From Reyranella sp. CPCC 100927 (GTDB lineage Bacteria; Pseudomonadota; Alphaproteobacteria; Reyranellales; Reyranellaceae), in the NCBI RefSeq assembly GCF_007859315.1, contig NZ_VOHA01000013.1:62001-126000 (forward strand): a stretch of DNA of 64,000 nucleotides, read 5' to 3'. Position numbers and translations under genes: made by a program. Below, piece by piece: positions 36,683 to 46,321 of this stretch. Below the pieces are notes generated by a model. The model was not told where the DNA came from. It did no database searches and saw only the letters and a program-made list of their open reading frames with translations. The number at the start of each line of letters is the position of its first letter. The first letter of the stretch is position 1.

Positions 36683-37462
36683 TCAGCGCGCGAAGAAGGC
36701 TTCGGTCAGGAAATAGTTGAAGGTCAGGATCAGGATCGAGGCGGACACGACCGCCGCCGTGGTGGCGGCACCGACGCCCTGGGCGCCGCCCTTGGAGTGG
36801 TAACCCTGGTAGCAGCCCATCAGCGCGATCAGGAAGCCGAACACGGCCGCCTTCACCACGCCGGAGAACACGTCCTCGAACTGCAGGTAGTCGATGGTGT
36901 TCTTCAGATAGGTGAGGTCGTTGAACTCCAGCTTATAGACCGCCACCAGGTAACCCCCCAGCACGCCGATCAGATCGGCGACCAGGACCAGGATCGGCAA
37001 ACTCACGACAGCGGCGATCAGGCGCGGCGCCACCAGGTAGCGAAACGGATCGGTGGACAGGGTGGTGAGCGCGTCGATCTGCTCGGTAACGCGCATGGTG
37101 CCGATCTCGGCTGCCATGGCGGCGCCGACCCGGCCGGCAACCATGAGGGCGGCCAGCACCGGGCCCAGCTCGCGGGTGAGGGAAACGACGACGACCTGTG
37201 GAATGGCGCTTTCGGCCGAGAAGCGCGCGAAGCCGGTATAGCTCTGCAGCGCCAGCACCATGCCGGTGAAGATCGCGGTCAGGCCGACCACGGGCAGGGA
37301 GTAGTAGCCGATCTCCAGCATCTGCCGGACGATCTGCTGGCGGTAGTAGGGTGGACGCAACCCTTGGGCGATGGCCTGTGCCGCGAAGATCGTGACCGAA
37401 CCCACCAGCGTCATGAACGCCAGCGTCATGCGGCCCAGCAGCGTCAATGGCGCCAACGTCAC
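36683..37462 (-). CDS. mlaE: MlaE-type phospholipid ABC transporter permease
   Basis: 259 aa, five or six TM helices. Family motifs: LPVVGLTAIFTGMVLALQ, LTRELGPVLAALMVAGRVGAAMAAEIGTM (coupling helix with the conserved EIGTM) and GGYLV. Partner of MlaF in moving phospholipid between the membranes. ATG overlaps the alr stop by 4 nt. MlaD, MlaB and MlaC are not encoded here. Confidence 0.92.
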   Translation of the reverse strand: MTLAPLTLLGRMTLAFMTLVGSVTIFAAQAIAQGLRPPYYRQQIVRQMLEIGYYSLPVVGLTAIFTGMVLALQSYTGFARFSAESAIPQVVVVSLTRELGPVLAALMVAGRVGAAMAAEIGTMRVTEQIDALTTLSTDPFRYLVAPRLIAAVVSLPILVLVADLIGVLGGYLVAVYKLEFNDLTYLKNTIDYLQFEDVFSGVVKAAVFGFLIALMGCYQGYHSKGGAQGVGAATTAAVVSASILILTFNYFLTEAFFAR

Positions 37463-38586
37463 GATGCGGCACCGATATAGGCGCGGTGATAGCGCGCGCC
37501 GAGCGACGTCAGGATTTCGTAGCCGTTGGTGTGGGCCTTTTCGGCGACCTGGTCCGGCGTCTGGTGCGCGCCGATCAACTCGGCGAACGCGCCGGGTCGT
37601 ACGACGGTCTCGGGCAGGTCGGTGACATCGACGGTGATGAGGTCCATGGACACGCGGCCGACGACTCTTGCCAAATGATTGTCGATCATGACCTCGCCGC
37701 GGTTGCCCAGCGCACGCAGATAGCCGTCGGCATAGCCTACCGCGATCACCGCGATGCGGCTGGGCCGCGCCGAGCGCCAGTCGTGGTTATAGCCAACCCC
37801 CGTCATGGCATCAATTTGCCGGACTTGCAGGATGCGGGCGCGCAAGGAGGCAACCTGGCGCATCGGGTTGGTGGCGCCTGGGGTCGGATTGATGCCGTAG
37901 AGTGCGGCGCCGGGCCGCATCAGGTCGAAATGGAAGTCGCCGCCCAGGAAGATGCCCGACGAGTTGGCCACCGACGCCGGTGCGCCCGGCATGCGTGAGA
38001 CGAAAGTCCGGAACCGGTCAAGCTGCTCCCGGTTGATGGGATCGGCGGGCTTTTCGGCCGACACCAGATGGCTCATCAGCAGGGCCAGGCGCAGGCCGCG
38101 CAGGCGCATGCGGTCGTTGGCCAGCAGCGCTGCCTCATCGACCGTCAGACCCAGCCGGTTCATCCCCGTGTCGAGATGCACCACGGCGTCCAGCGGCTGG
38201 ACATATCGCTGCGCTGCCGAACGCCAGGTCGAAACCTGGCCCAGATCGTTCAGCGCCGGCACCAGCCCCAGTTCGACGTAGTCGGCATCGGCGCCTGTCG
38301 GCAAGCCGTTAAGGACGCAGATCCAAGCGTCGGGCACGACGGCACGCACCGCAACACCCTCATCGGCATGGGCAACGAAGAAGTGGCGGCAGCCTTCAGC
38401 GAACAAGCGCTGGGCAACCGGCGCAGCACCCAGGCCGTAGGCGTCCGCCTTGAGCACCGCAGCGCAGTCGACGGGGCGTCCCGCGGCACGGCCGAGATCG
38501 CGCAGGTACCGCCAATTGGCAGCAACGGCGTCGAGATCGACGGTGAGAACAGCGTCCGCGAGATGGGCTTGAGGGGAGGGCAACAT
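37459..38586 (-). CDS. alr: Alanine racemase
   Basis: PLP enzyme converting L- to D-alanine for peptidoglycan. 375 aa from ATG 38586; GTG 38592 is an alternative start 2 codons upstream. PLP-binding Lys46 in AVLKADAYGLG; catalytic Tyr in the second domain within GVGYNHDW; PGAALYG before it. Upstream of the mlaE-mlaF-radA run in the order seen across Alphaproteobacteria (dnaB-alr-mlaE-mlaF-radA); here three genes lie between dnaB and alr. Confidence 0.93.
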   Translation of the reverse strand: MLPSPQAHLADAVLTVDLDAVAANWRYLRDLGRAAGRPVDCAAVLKADAYGLGAAPVAQRLFAEGCRHFFVAHADEGVAVRAVVPDAWICVLNGLPTGADADYVELGLVPALNDLGQVSTWRSAAQRYVQPLDAVVHLDTGMNRLGLTVDEAALLANDRMRLRGLRLALLMSHLVSAEKPADPINREQLDRFRTFVSRMPGAPASVANSSGIFLGGDFHFDLMRPGAALYGINPTPGATNPMRQVASLRARILQVRQIDAMTGVGYNHDWRSARPSRIAVIAVGYADGYLRALGNRGEVMIDNHLARVVGRVSMDLITVDVTDLPETVVRPGAFAELIGAHQTPDQVAEKAHTNGYEILTSLGARYHRAYIGAAS

Positions 38587-38760
38587 CGACACCGTGTATG
38601 GGGCAAAAGATGTGGTACATCAACACGATGTGGCGCGAAGGTATACGCGTGGCCATGTGACTTTTGTGGGTAAAGTCGACGGTTTGGCCTGGGTGGTTGA
38701 AAGACGGCGCCCGGGTGAGGCAGGGTGCGTGGGCGTTTAAGGTCCTGGGGGAGCCTCTTG

Positions 38761-39336
38761 ATGAGCCAAGATCCGATCACGATTGCCGGCCTGTGCGGCA
38801 GTCTGCGCAAGGCGTCGTTCAACCGCCTGGCGCTGTCAATATTTGCACAGAATCTGCCGGAAGGGGCCAAAGTGGTGCCGGTCGAGATCGGCGACTTTCC
38901 GCTCTACAACCAGGAAATCCTGGAGGCCGGTGTGCCTGCCGCCGTGGCTGCGGCGCGCGACACGATCCATGGCGCCGACGCTGTCGTGATCGCCACGCCG
39001 GAGTACAACTATTCGACCTCGGGCGTGCTCAAGAATGCCATCGACTGGCTGTCGCGCACCACACCACAGCCCTTTGCCGTCAAGCCGATCGCGTTGCTGG
39101 GTGCCTCGATGGGCGTCCTCGGTACCGCCCGCGCGCAATACCACCTGCGCCAGATCATGGTGTTCCTCGATGGTCGCCCCATCAACAAGCCAGAGGTGAT
39201 GATCGGTGCGGCGCATACGAAGTTCGGCGCTGACGGCACGCTGAACGACGAGATGGCCGTCAAGCTGATCAAGGACCTCGGTGCATCCCTGGTGCGCGAG
39301 GTACATCGCTACCGGGCTGCCGCCACGGTGGTGTGA
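38761..39336 (+). CDS. NADPH-dependent FMN reductase (flavodoxin-like)
   Basis: 191 aa. Flavodoxin fold with the FMN-phosphate loop GSLRKASFNR, PEYNYSTSGVLKNAIDWLSR near residue 80-100, and a GASMGVLGTARAQ loop, as in quinone or azo/chromate reductase-like proteins. GGGGGAG about 10 nt before ATG 38761. Plus strand, divergent from alr with a 174-bp control region. Physiological substrate unknown; quinone or flavin reduction is likely. Confidence 0.88.
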   Translation: MSQDPITIAGLCGSLRKASFNRLALSIFAQNLPEGAKVVPVEIGDFPLYNQEILEAGVPAAVAAARDTIHGADAVVIATPEYNYSTSGVLKNAIDWLSRTTPQPFAVKPIALLGASMGVLGTARAQYHLRQIMVFLDGRPINKPEVMIGAAHTKFGADGTLNDEMAVKLIKDLGASLVREVHRYRAAATVV

Positions 39337-39397
39337 CAACGGGACGTTGTGGCGGCCAGCCCTCTTCACGTCTTTGGCGTGGAGAGGGCGCAGAGCG

Positions 39398-39781
39398 CTA
39401 CGACTTCTCCGTCCCTTCCGGGCCTGTGTCCTGCCAGAACTCCATGACGGCGAAGAGCGCCACCAAGGCGCCCAGGCCGACATGCCAGAAGCGCAGGGCG
39501 CCATCACCGATGTAGCCCAGGACGTAAGGCGATATCATCAGCCACGCGCCGCAGATGAAGCCGATCGCTTCTTCCCAGTGCTCAAGCGCCAGCATTTCCA
39601 GTGCGGCCAACGCGCAAACGATCAACCCGACGACAACCGCGTTGATCACGATGGTCTGCGACAAGGTCGCCGCCTCACCCGGCGTCAGCCAGGGGGAAAC
39701 GACGATCAGCGCGCCGAAGCCCATCACGGCCCAGTCCTCCCAGGACCGATGGGTACTCAACAACATCCGCATGGTGTCCAT
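39398..39781 (-). CDS. SPW-repeat membrane protein
   Basis: 127 aa from ATG 39781, with a strong AAGGAGGG Shine-Dalgarno. Four TM helices in two repeats; each repeat has the SPW signature: VVSPWLTPG and MISPYVLGY. The second repeat deviates (SPY). N-terminal RSWEDW and LEHWEEAIGF precede each repeat. Role unknown; SPW proteins are small membrane proteins sometimes fused to oxidoreductases. Confidence 0.85.
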   Translation of the reverse strand: MDTMRMLLSTHRSWEDWAVMGFGALIVVSPWLTPGEAATLSQTIVINAVVVGLIVCALAALEMLALEHWEEAIGFICGAWLMISPYVLGYIGDGALRFWHVGLGALVALFAVMEFWQDTGPEGTEKS

Positions 39782-39958
39782 GGAACCCTCCTTGGACGCA
39801 TGCCAAGGCATACCAGGACGCGATGCGAGGTCCGAAACGAACCACGCAAGGGGCCGTTCGTATACCTGACCATGTGAGCATGGGCGCGATTGGGTGCGCC
39901 GGCAAGATATCCTTTGCGGTAGTGTGGCAATCAGAATTTTCACCACGGCGCGGCAATC

Positions 39959-40432
39959 ATGGCCCATCACAATGTAGATGAACTGCCGGTCCTGCAGGCC
40001 ATCGGCCGTATCGAGACGCCGTTCAAGACGCTGGCCGACTGCCCGCGCAACGGCCGCCAGCTCGATCCGGCGCCGATCTGTCTTGCGCATGTGTTCAAGG
40101 AGTTCCAGCCCGGCCTGCAGAGCCTGGAAGGCTTCTCGCACCTGATCCTGATCTATGCGCTGCACGAGATGCGCGTGACCGAACTCACGTTCACGCCGCC
40201 GTTCGACGCCACGCCGCGGGGCGTGTTCGCCACGCGCGCGCCGCGACGACCCAACAAGCTGGGCATGTCGGTGGTTGCCTTCGACGGCTTTGCAACGGCG
40301 GATACGTTGAAGGTGCGCTACCTCGACTGCCTCGACGGCACGCCGTTGCTGGACATCAAGCCCTACCTGCCCAGCACCGACAGCGTGCCGGAAGCGACCA
40401 TGGGCTGGCTCGAAAAACACCGGACGCGTTGA
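39959..40432 (+). CDS. trmO: tRNA (t6A37) N6-methyltransferase TrmO family
   Basis: SAM-dependent methylation of N6-threonylcarbamoyladenosine at position 37 of tRNA. 157 aa. TrmO (TsaA/YaeB) beta-barrel motifs: LQAIGRIETPFK, LEGFSHLILIYALHEM, GVFATRAPRRPNKLGMS and LLDIKPYLPSTD. Shorter than E. coli TrmO because the C-terminal extension is absent; this single-domain form is common. Convergent with dnaB across a hairpin. Confidence 0.88.
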   Translation: MAHHNVDELPVLQAIGRIETPFKTLADCPRNGRQLDPAPICLAHVFKEFQPGLQSLEGFSHLILIYALHEMRVTELTFTPPFDATPRGVFATRAPRRPNKLGMSVVAFDGFATADTLKVRYLDCLDGTPLLDIKPYLPSTDSVPEATMGWLEKHRTR

Positions 40433-40433
40433 T

Positions 40434-40457
40434 CCCTCTCCCGTTTACGGGAGAAGG
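40434..40457. terminator. Hairpin between convergent trmO and dnaB
   Basis: TCTCCCG (40437-40443) pairs with CGGGAGA (40448-40454) over TTTA. It lies within the 28-bp gap between two convergent stops and shares the CCCTCTCCCG core of family C repeats. No T run, so termination efficiency is uncertain. Confidence 0.5.
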
Positions 40458-40460
40458 AAC

Positions 40461-41993
40461 TCAATACTGGTCCCGCACGTAGCTGTCGTCGGCCGGCAGG
40501 TTGTCGAACTTGGTGATGGCGCCTTCGAACTTCAGCCGCACTGCGCCGGTGGGGCCGTGGCGCTGCTTGGCGACGATCGTCTCGGCCTTGCCGTAGGCCT
40601 GCTCGCAGCGCTGCTTCCACTGGTCATGCCGTTCGTTGAAGCGTTCGTCGCTTTCGTCCGGCCGCCGCGTCGGCTCGCTGCGGGTCAGGTAGTACTCTTC
40701 GCGATAGACGAACATCACCACGTCGGCGTCCTGTTCGATCGAGCCCGACTCACGCAAGTCGGCGAGCTGCGGCCGCTTGTCCTCGCGCTGCTCGACGGCA
40801 CGGCTGAGCTGCGACAGTGCGATCACCGGCACGTTCAGCTCCTTGGCCAGCATCTTCAGCCCACGGGTGATCTCGGAGATTTCCTGCACGCGATTGGCGT
40901 CGCGGCCGCGCGAGGCGCCCTGCAGCAGCTGCAGATAGTCGATCACCAGCAGGCCCAGCCCATGCTGGCGTTTCAGCCGTCGCGCGCGCGTGCGCAGCGC
41001 TTGCACGGTGAGTCCTGGCGTGTCGTCGATGAACAACGGCATCATTTCCAGTTCGCGGCTGCAGGCCAGAACCTGGTCGAAGTCGTGCGCGTTCAGTTCG
41101 CCGCGGCGGATTTTTTCCGACGACACCTCGGACCGTTCCGCGAGGATACGGGTGGCAAGCTGCTCGGCCGACATTTCCAGCGAGAAGAAGCCGACCACGG
41201 CACCTTCGGCCACCTTGGGCTGGTTGTTCTCATCGAACTCCTCGCGGTAGTTGCGCGCGGCATGGAACGCCATGTTGGTGGCCAGCGCCGTCTTGCCCAT
41301 GCTGGGACGCCCGGCGAGGATGATCAGATCGCTGTGGTGGAGGCCGCCCAGCAGGTGATCCAGCGCATGCAGGCCGGTCGCGACGCCGGTCAGGCCGCTG
41401 ACACGCTTGTAGGCGCTTTCCGCCTGTTCCACCGCTTCCGTGATCGCCATTTTGAACGGACGGAAGCCGCCTTCGATCTGACCGGCCGATGCCAGCTCGT
41501 ACAGCTTCTTTTCGGCGACCTCGATCTGCATCAGCGCCGGCGCTTCGATGTCGCGCACGAAAGCGTCGTTCACCATCGTCTCGCCGACGTCGATCAACTG
41601 GCGCCGCAGGAAGAGGTCGTGGATCTGCCGTCCGTAGTCGCCGGCGTCGATGATGCTGATGGCGGCGGCGGCAAGTTCGGCCAGATAGTTCTGGCGGCCG
41701 GCAGCGACCAGGGTCTCGTCGTTCTCGAAGAAGGTCCGCAGCGTCTTGTAGTCGACGACCTGGCTGCGCTCGATCATGCGGGCGGCGGTATCGAAGATCC
41801 GCCCGTGCAGAGGATCGGCAAAATGCTCCGTCTTGAGGAAGTCGGAGACCCGGTTATAGGCGAGGTTGTTGACCAGAATTGCGCCGAGCAGTGCCTGCTC
41901 GACCTGGAAATTGTGCGGCGGTTCGCGGAGTTGCACGTCGTCGCCGGCATGGGGCAGGCGGGTAACGTTGCTGTCCTTGGGGGCTGGGTCCAT
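40461..41993 (-). CDS. dnaB: Replicative DNA helicase DnaB
   Basis: Hexameric 5'-3' helicase at the replication fork. 510 aa from ATG 41993. N-terminal DnaG-interaction domain (NFQVEQALLGAIL), linker, then the RecA-like domain with Walker A GRPSMGKTAL, LVIDYLQLLQG (Walker B) and DLRESGSIEQDADVVMF. No intein. rpsF-rpsR-rplI, often upstream in this class, is replaced by a LysR gene. Confidence 0.95.
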   Translation of the reverse strand: MDPAPKDSNVTRLPHAGDDVQLREPPHNFQVEQALLGAILVNNLAYNRVSDFLKTEHFADPLHGRIFDTAARMIERSQVVDYKTLRTFFENDETLVAAGRQNYLAELAAAAISIIDAGDYGRQIHDLFLRRQLIDVGETMVNDAFVRDIEAPALMQIEVAEKKLYELASAGQIEGGFRPFKMAITEAVEQAESAYKRVSGLTGVATGLHALDHLLGGLHHSDLIILAGRPSMGKTALATNMAFHAARNYREEFDENNQPKVAEGAVVGFFSLEMSAEQLATRILAERSEVSSEKIRRGELNAHDFDQVLACSRELEMMPLFIDDTPGLTVQALRTRARRLKRQHGLGLLVIDYLQLLQGASRGRDANRVQEISEITRGLKMLAKELNVPVIALSQLSRAVEQREDKRPQLADLRESGSIEQDADVVMFVYREEYYLTRSEPTRRPDESDERFNERHDQWKQRCEQAYGKAETIVAKQRHGPTGAVRLKFEGAITKFDNLPADDSYVRDQY

Positions 41994-42229
41994 CAACAGA
42001 CGCTATTCCGTTCGTAAGAGGGGCGCACGCAGCCTTCGCCTGTGGGAACTGTGTGTATTGTCGATAAGAGCATCTCGCTCACACGGGCCAGTGCGTCCTA
42101 TACCGTAATTACCTCCCCGTACATCGACGTCCATCGGCGCGTGCGTCACTCTGTAACGGTGTTGGCGGTGCTTGGCGCCACTGTTCGTTGCGTACGCCGT
42201 TCTGCGGGGTTAGTCGTAGCGGGCGCAGG
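41994..42229. other. 236-bp gap upstream of dnaB
   Basis: Non-coding on both strands as far as I can see. It must hold the dnaB promoter (minus) and the end of the LysR gene. No clear hairpin terminator, repeat or tRNA was recognised. Confidence 0.4.
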
Positions 42230-43102
42230 CTAGTCAGCTGCCGCATCCAGCATAGGGGCTCCGATCGTATCGACGATCAGGGTCGCGAGCGCTTCGATGG
42301 CCGGTGATGTCGCTGCGCGGTTGCGCGCCAGGCCGATTTCAACGGTCGGCAGGGACGGCAGGCCGACATCGGCGGTGATGATTCGCAGATCAGGCGGCAC
42401 GCTCGTTCGGGCCAGGATGGCAACAGCAAGGCCGGCACGCACGACCGCGAGCAGGCCCGTCATGCTCGGGCTTTCGTAGGCGAGGCGGCACGTCCGATCG
42501 CCCTTCGCCAGCGCCCGCAGCACGTGATCGCGCGCGACGCAGCCGGGCTGATAGAGAGCAAGCGGCAGCGGCTCGCGGCGCTCGGGATAAGCGGTACGGG
42601 GCCCGATCCAGACCAAAGGCTCGCGGCGCAGCACCTCGGCGTCCTGACCGGTACCGCGCGTGACGATGGCAAGATCGATCTCGCCCGCGTCGATGGCGGG
42701 GAACAGCCGCGCGCTCTCGCCACACGTCAGATCGACGATGATCTTCGGGTAGCGCTCGGCGAAGCGTTGCAGCAGGTCGGGCAGGAGATGGGCATAGTCA
42801 TCCGGCACGCCCAGACGCACCACGGCAGAGAGCTGGTCCTCGACCAGATCGGCACGCGCTTCGCGTTCCAGTGCCAAGATGCGGCGTGCGTAGCCCGCGA
42901 GGCTTTCGCCCGCGGGCGTGAGCCGCACGCGCCGCGGTTCACGAATGAAGAGCGGGCGGCCGGCAATGTCCTCCAGACGGCGCACCTGCATGCTGACGGC
43001 GGACTGGGTACGTCCCAGGGCCGTGGCGGCGCGACTGAAGGTGCCGGCATCGGCGACGGCGACCAGCAGGCGCAGCAGATCCAGGCTTAGATGCTCGACC
43101 AT
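42230..43102 (-). CDS. LysR-family transcriptional regulator
   Basis: 290 aa from ATG 43102. N-terminal winged HTH with FSRAATALGRTQSAVSMQVRRLED; periplasmic-binding-protein-like effector domain from about residue 88. Divergent from an MFS transporter; the 80-bp gap contains TCAAATTGA (43117-43125), a T-N7-A dyad that could be its operator. It therefore probably regulates the MFS-DMT transporter pair. Effector unknown. Confidence 0.9.
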   Translation of the reverse strand: MVEHLSLDLLRLLVAVADAGTFSRAATALGRTQSAVSMQVRRLEDIAGRPLFIREPRRVRLTPAGESLAGYARRILALEREARADLVEDQLSAVVRLGVPDDYAHLLPDLLQRFAERYPKIIVDLTCGESARLFPAIDAGEIDLAIVTRGTGQDAEVLRREPLVWIGPRTAYPERREPLPLALYQPGCVARDHVLRALAKGDRTCRLAYESPSMTGLLAVVRAGLAVAILARTSVPPDLRIITADVGLPSLPTVEIGLARNRAATSPAIEALATLIVDTIGAPMLDAAAD

Positions 43103-43182
43103 CGTCAAAGCATAAGTCAAATTGAAGTGGATATTCAAATCTATTCGTTTGTGTGAAGTCGCGTGTCCGATGAGCATGCGCC

Positions 43183-44403
43183 ATGCACACACGCACCTCA
43201 TTGCTGCCGTCCTGGATAATCGCCCTGATCTGCGGCTCGCTGGTCATGACGATCGCGCTGGGCGTGCGCCAGGTCTCCGGGCTGTTCCTGCGCCCGGTCA
43301 CAGCTGACCTCGGTTTCTCGCGCGAAGTCTTCGGCCTGGCGGTCGGCATCCAGAACCTGGTGTGGGGCCTCACGCAGCCGTTCGCGGGCCTGGTGGCTGA
43401 TCGTATCGGGGCGCGATGGGTCGTGGTCGGCACCGGTGGTTGCTACGCGCTCGGCCTCGGCCTGGCTGCCGTGGCGGCCGATAGCGCCTTTTTTATCCTC
43501 GGCCTGGGCGTACTGGTCGGCCTGGGGCAAAGCGGCACGACCTACGCCGTGATCCTCGCGCTCATCGGGCGTCTCGTGCCCGAGAGGCAGCGTAGCCGGC
43601 ATCTGGGCGTGGCATCCGCCGCCGGCTCGGTGGGCATGTTCGCCATGGTGCCGGCGACCAGCGTGCTGCTCGACGTCGCCGACTGGCGAACGACCTTCCT
43701 GGTCCTGGCCGCCGTTGCCGCGACGATGCCGTTGCTTGGCCTGGGGCTCACCGAAAAGCGGCCGCCGCCAGCCGGCGCAGCCGCGGTGCCGGTCGGCGGC
43801 GCCTTCGCCGCGGCGATCGCCGATCGTGACTACTGGTTGCTGAACCTGGGATTTGCCAGTTGCGGCTTCCAGCTTGCCTTCATCGCCACCTATCTGCCGA
43901 CGATCCTCACGGACGGTGAGTTGTCCGTCGCCGTCGCAGCGGGGGTGCTCGCCTGCATCGGCGCCTTTAACATTCCAGGAACCTACCTCGCCGGTCTCGC
44001 CGGTGGCCGCCAGCCCAAGGCGCGCGTTCTGGCGGTGGTCTATATTGCTCGGGCCGCGGTCGTCCTCGGCTTCCTGGCGCTGCCGCCCTCGGCACCGTCG
44101 GCGATCGTCTTCGCGGCGTTGATCGGTCTGCTGTGGACCGGGGTCGTTCCGCTGACGTCCGGCCTGGTCGCCGATCTCTGGGGGCGGCGCGAGCTGGGAT
44201 TCCTGTTCGGCATTGCCTTCGTCGGACATCAGATCGGCGCCTTTGCAGGCGCCTGGGCCGGCGGTTTCGTGTTCGACCGCACCGGCAGCTACACGCTGGT
44301 ATGGGTTGCTGTCGTCGGCCTCAGTCTCAGCGCGGCGGCCTTTCACCTGATGGTGCGCGAACGGCCGCGTCCCTGCGCCTTGGAGGCCGCAGGCGATGAC
44401 TAA
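43183..44403 (+). CDS. MFS transporter
   Basis: 406 aa, 12 predicted TM helices. Signature DRIGARW in the TM2-3 loop (GLVADRIGARW) and its counterpart VADLWGRRELGF between TM8 and TM9. The N-terminus (SGLFLRPVTADLGFSRE) matches the monocarboxylate/oxalate-formate-like group of MFS proteins. Regulated probably by the divergent LysR protein. Its stop overlaps the next gene by 8 nt. Confidence 0.88.
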   Translation: MHTRTSLLPSWIIALICGSLVMTIALGVRQVSGLFLRPVTADLGFSREVFGLAVGIQNLVWGLTQPFAGLVADRIGARWVVVGTGGCYALGLGLAAVAADSAFFILGLGVLVGLGQSGTTYAVILALIGRLVPERQRSRHLGVASAAGSVGMFAMVPATSVLLDVADWRTTFLVLAAVAATMPLLGLGLTEKRPPPAGAAAVPVGGAFAAAIADRDYWLLNLGFASCGFQLAFIATYLPTILTDGELSVAVAAGVLACIGAFNIPGTYLAGLAGGRQPKARVLAVVYIARAAVVLGFLALPPSAPSAIVFAALIGLLWTGVVPLTSGLVADLWGRRELGFLFGIAFVGHQIGAFAGAWAGGFVFDRTGSYTLVWVAVVGLSLSAAAFHLMVRERPRPCALEAAGDD

Positions 44404-45295
44404 CGGCCGTATCGGCCCCACCCTGCAACTCAGCCTCGCCATGGCGATCGCCGGCACGATCGGTCTGTTCGTCAAGGAAAGCGGTGTCGGCGCGTTGAAC
44501 GCCGTCTTCTGGCGGTGCGCCATCGGTGCCGCGGCGATGCTGGTTTTCTGTGTGTTGGCGGGCTACCTGCGGCGACCATTCGGCAACCGCCGTGACGTTG
44601 TTCTGACCATTGTCGGTGGCTTGTGCATCGTGGCGAATTGGGTCCTGGGATTCGAGGCGTTGGCCTCGATCTCGATCACGCTGATGACCATCGTCTATCA
44701 CGTGCAGCCTTTCTGGGTGCTGCTCCTGGTCTGGTTCGCCTTCCGCGATGCGCCGACACGCGACCAGATCGTCTGGGTACTGTTCGCCTTCGCAGGACTG
44801 GTGCTGGCGGTCGGCTTCGATCCGGGATTGAAAGGGGAGGCCGGCGTCGTTTTGCTGGGCGCTGGTTTGTCACTGGCCGCCTCGCTGCTCTACGCTGGCG
44901 CCGTCGTCGCCGCCAAGGCCATCACGCAGACAAGGCCCGCCGTCGTGACCTTGGCGCATACGATCATGGGTGTCGCACTGATGGCGCCGCTTGCAACACC
45001 AGGTGCGCAGCAACTCGTCTCGCCCGCATGGCCCTGGTTGATCGGGTTGGGCGTACTGCATACGGGAATCGTCTACGTGCTGATGTATGCCGCCTATCCG
45101 CGGCTGTCCGGTGCGGCCATCGCCGCCCTGACCTTCATCTATCCGGTCACGGCGCTGATCGCCGATGCCTGGGTCTACGACGTGCGGATGACGCCGGCCC
45201 AGATCGCCGGCATGCTGGCAATCGCGACCGCGACGATTGCCGTGAACCGCAAGTGGCCAATCCGGTGGCCGCTGATGCCGCGTCGCGACGCCTAG
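44396..45295 (+). CDS. EamA-domain drug/metabolite transporter
   Basis: 299 aa with ten predicted TM helices in two EamA repeats (about residues 10-135 and 150-288). Typical features: FWRCAIGAAAM in helix 2 and TFIYPVTALIADA near the end. Translated from ATG 44396 inside the MFS gene, so the two carriers are co-expressed. Substrate unknown; the family exports amino acids and metabolites. Its end overlaps the next minus-strand gene by 4 bp. Confidence 0.87.
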   Translation: MTNGRIGPTLQLSLAMAIAGTIGLFVKESGVGALNAVFWRCAIGAAAMLVFCVLAGYLRRPFGNRRDVVLTIVGGLCIVANWVLGFEALASISITLMTIVYHVQPFWVLLLVWFAFRDAPTRDQIVWVLFAFAGLVLAVGFDPGLKGEAGVVLLGAGLSLAASLLYAGAVVAAKAITQTRPAVVTLAHTIMGVALMAPLATPGAQQLVSPAWPWLIGLGVLHTGIVYVLMYAAYPRLSGAAIAALTFIYPVTALIADAWVYDVRMTPAQIAGMLAIATATIAVNRKWPIRWPLMPRRDA

Positions 45296-46230
45296 TGGCC
45301 GCTGGCGCGTGCGACGGCTGCGATCAGCCACCGTCGAAAGGCGCTGATCCGCCTGTCCTTGGCTTGCTCGGGCCGGCAAACGAAGTACAGCGTACTGCTG
45401 CGCTCGGCACGCCCGTCGAAAGGCATCACCAACCGGGTGCCGAAACTTTGGCGGCCCTTGATCAGCGGGTACATCGCCAGCGCCACGCCGAGCCCCTGTT
45501 CGGCGGCTTCAAGTGCCGCGGGCATGGAATCGAACCAAAGATCACCGCGCGGCTTCAAATGTGCGACCCCCATTTCCTTGAGCCATGCCGGCCATGCCCG
45601 TGGCTGCTGGTCGACATGGATCAGCACCTGTCGCGCCAGGTCCGCGGGCTTGCGCAAGCCGGCGCGCGCGATGATGGGCGCGCACACCGGCTGGCTGCGC
45701 ACGTCCACCAGTGGCTCCAGACGCAGTCCTGCCGAGCGCTCGCGGCCGTAGCGAATGGCGACATCGACGCCGGCGTTGTCGAAATCGGCGTACTGGTGGG
45801 TTGCTTCGATATGCACGGTCAGGTCCGGATGGCGGCTGGTGAACGCGGCCAGGGACGGGATCAACACGGTGCTGGTGAAGAACGGCAGCGCGCTGACCCG
45901 CAACTCGCGCGGGCCGCCGCGCCCGCGCCGGTGCAACGCGCGGCCGGCCTCATCAAGCAATGATAAGCCTGCCGATGCTGCGTGCAGGTAGCGCTCGCCG
46001 TCGGGCGTCAGACGCACCGCGCGCCCGGTCCGGGCAAACAGGCGCACACCGAAGCGTTCCTCCAGCCCGCGGATCTGGTGGCTGACGGCGGAGGGGCTGA
46101 TCGCCAGGTCCTGCGCCGCGCGCCGGAAGCTGAGGTGGGTCGCGGCGCGTTCAAAGGCCAGCAGCGCCGACAACGGCGGGATTGCCTGCGCGGGCGACAG
46201 GGGATTTTCTGAGAGATGAGCAGATTTCAT
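45292..46230 (-). CDS. LysR-family transcriptional regulator (GcvA-like)
   Basis: 312 aa from ATG 46230. HTH LSFRRAAQDLAISPSAVSHQIRGLEERFGVRLF, the SPSAVSHQI form typical of GcvA/AmpR-like regulators. Effector domain after residue 105. Divergent from a thioesterase gene with a 91-bp gap, so control of that gene or of the DMT transporter is possible. Confidence 0.9.
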   Translation of the reverse strand: MKSAHLSENPLSPAQAIPPLSALLAFERAATHLSFRRAAQDLAISPSAVSHQIRGLEERFGVRLFARTGRAVRLTPDGERYLHAASAGLSLLDEAGRALHRRGRGGPRELRVSALPFFTSTVLIPSLAAFTSRHPDLTVHIEATHQYADFDNAGVDVAIRYGRERSAGLRLEPLVDVRSQPVCAPIIARAGLRKPADLARQVLIHVDQQPRAWPAWLKEMGVAHLKPRGDLWFDSMPAALEAAEQGLGVALAMYPLIKGRQSFGTRLVMPFDGRAERSSTLYFVCRPEQAKDRRISAFRRWLIAAVARASGH

Positions 46231-46321
46231 CTTAGGTGAGGATCGGCCCTTTGTTTGCCACCTGACACTTGGCCAGATTGCAGGATCGATCAAGCAGGTT
46301 CATCGGTCGTCGGCGCGTCCG

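Noticed and set aside
39398-40420. A 340-codon minus-strand frame covering trmO antisense and the SPW gene
   Set aside because: Only the last 127 residues are protein-like; ATG 39781 has a strong AAGGAGGG, and the rest is antisense to trmO.
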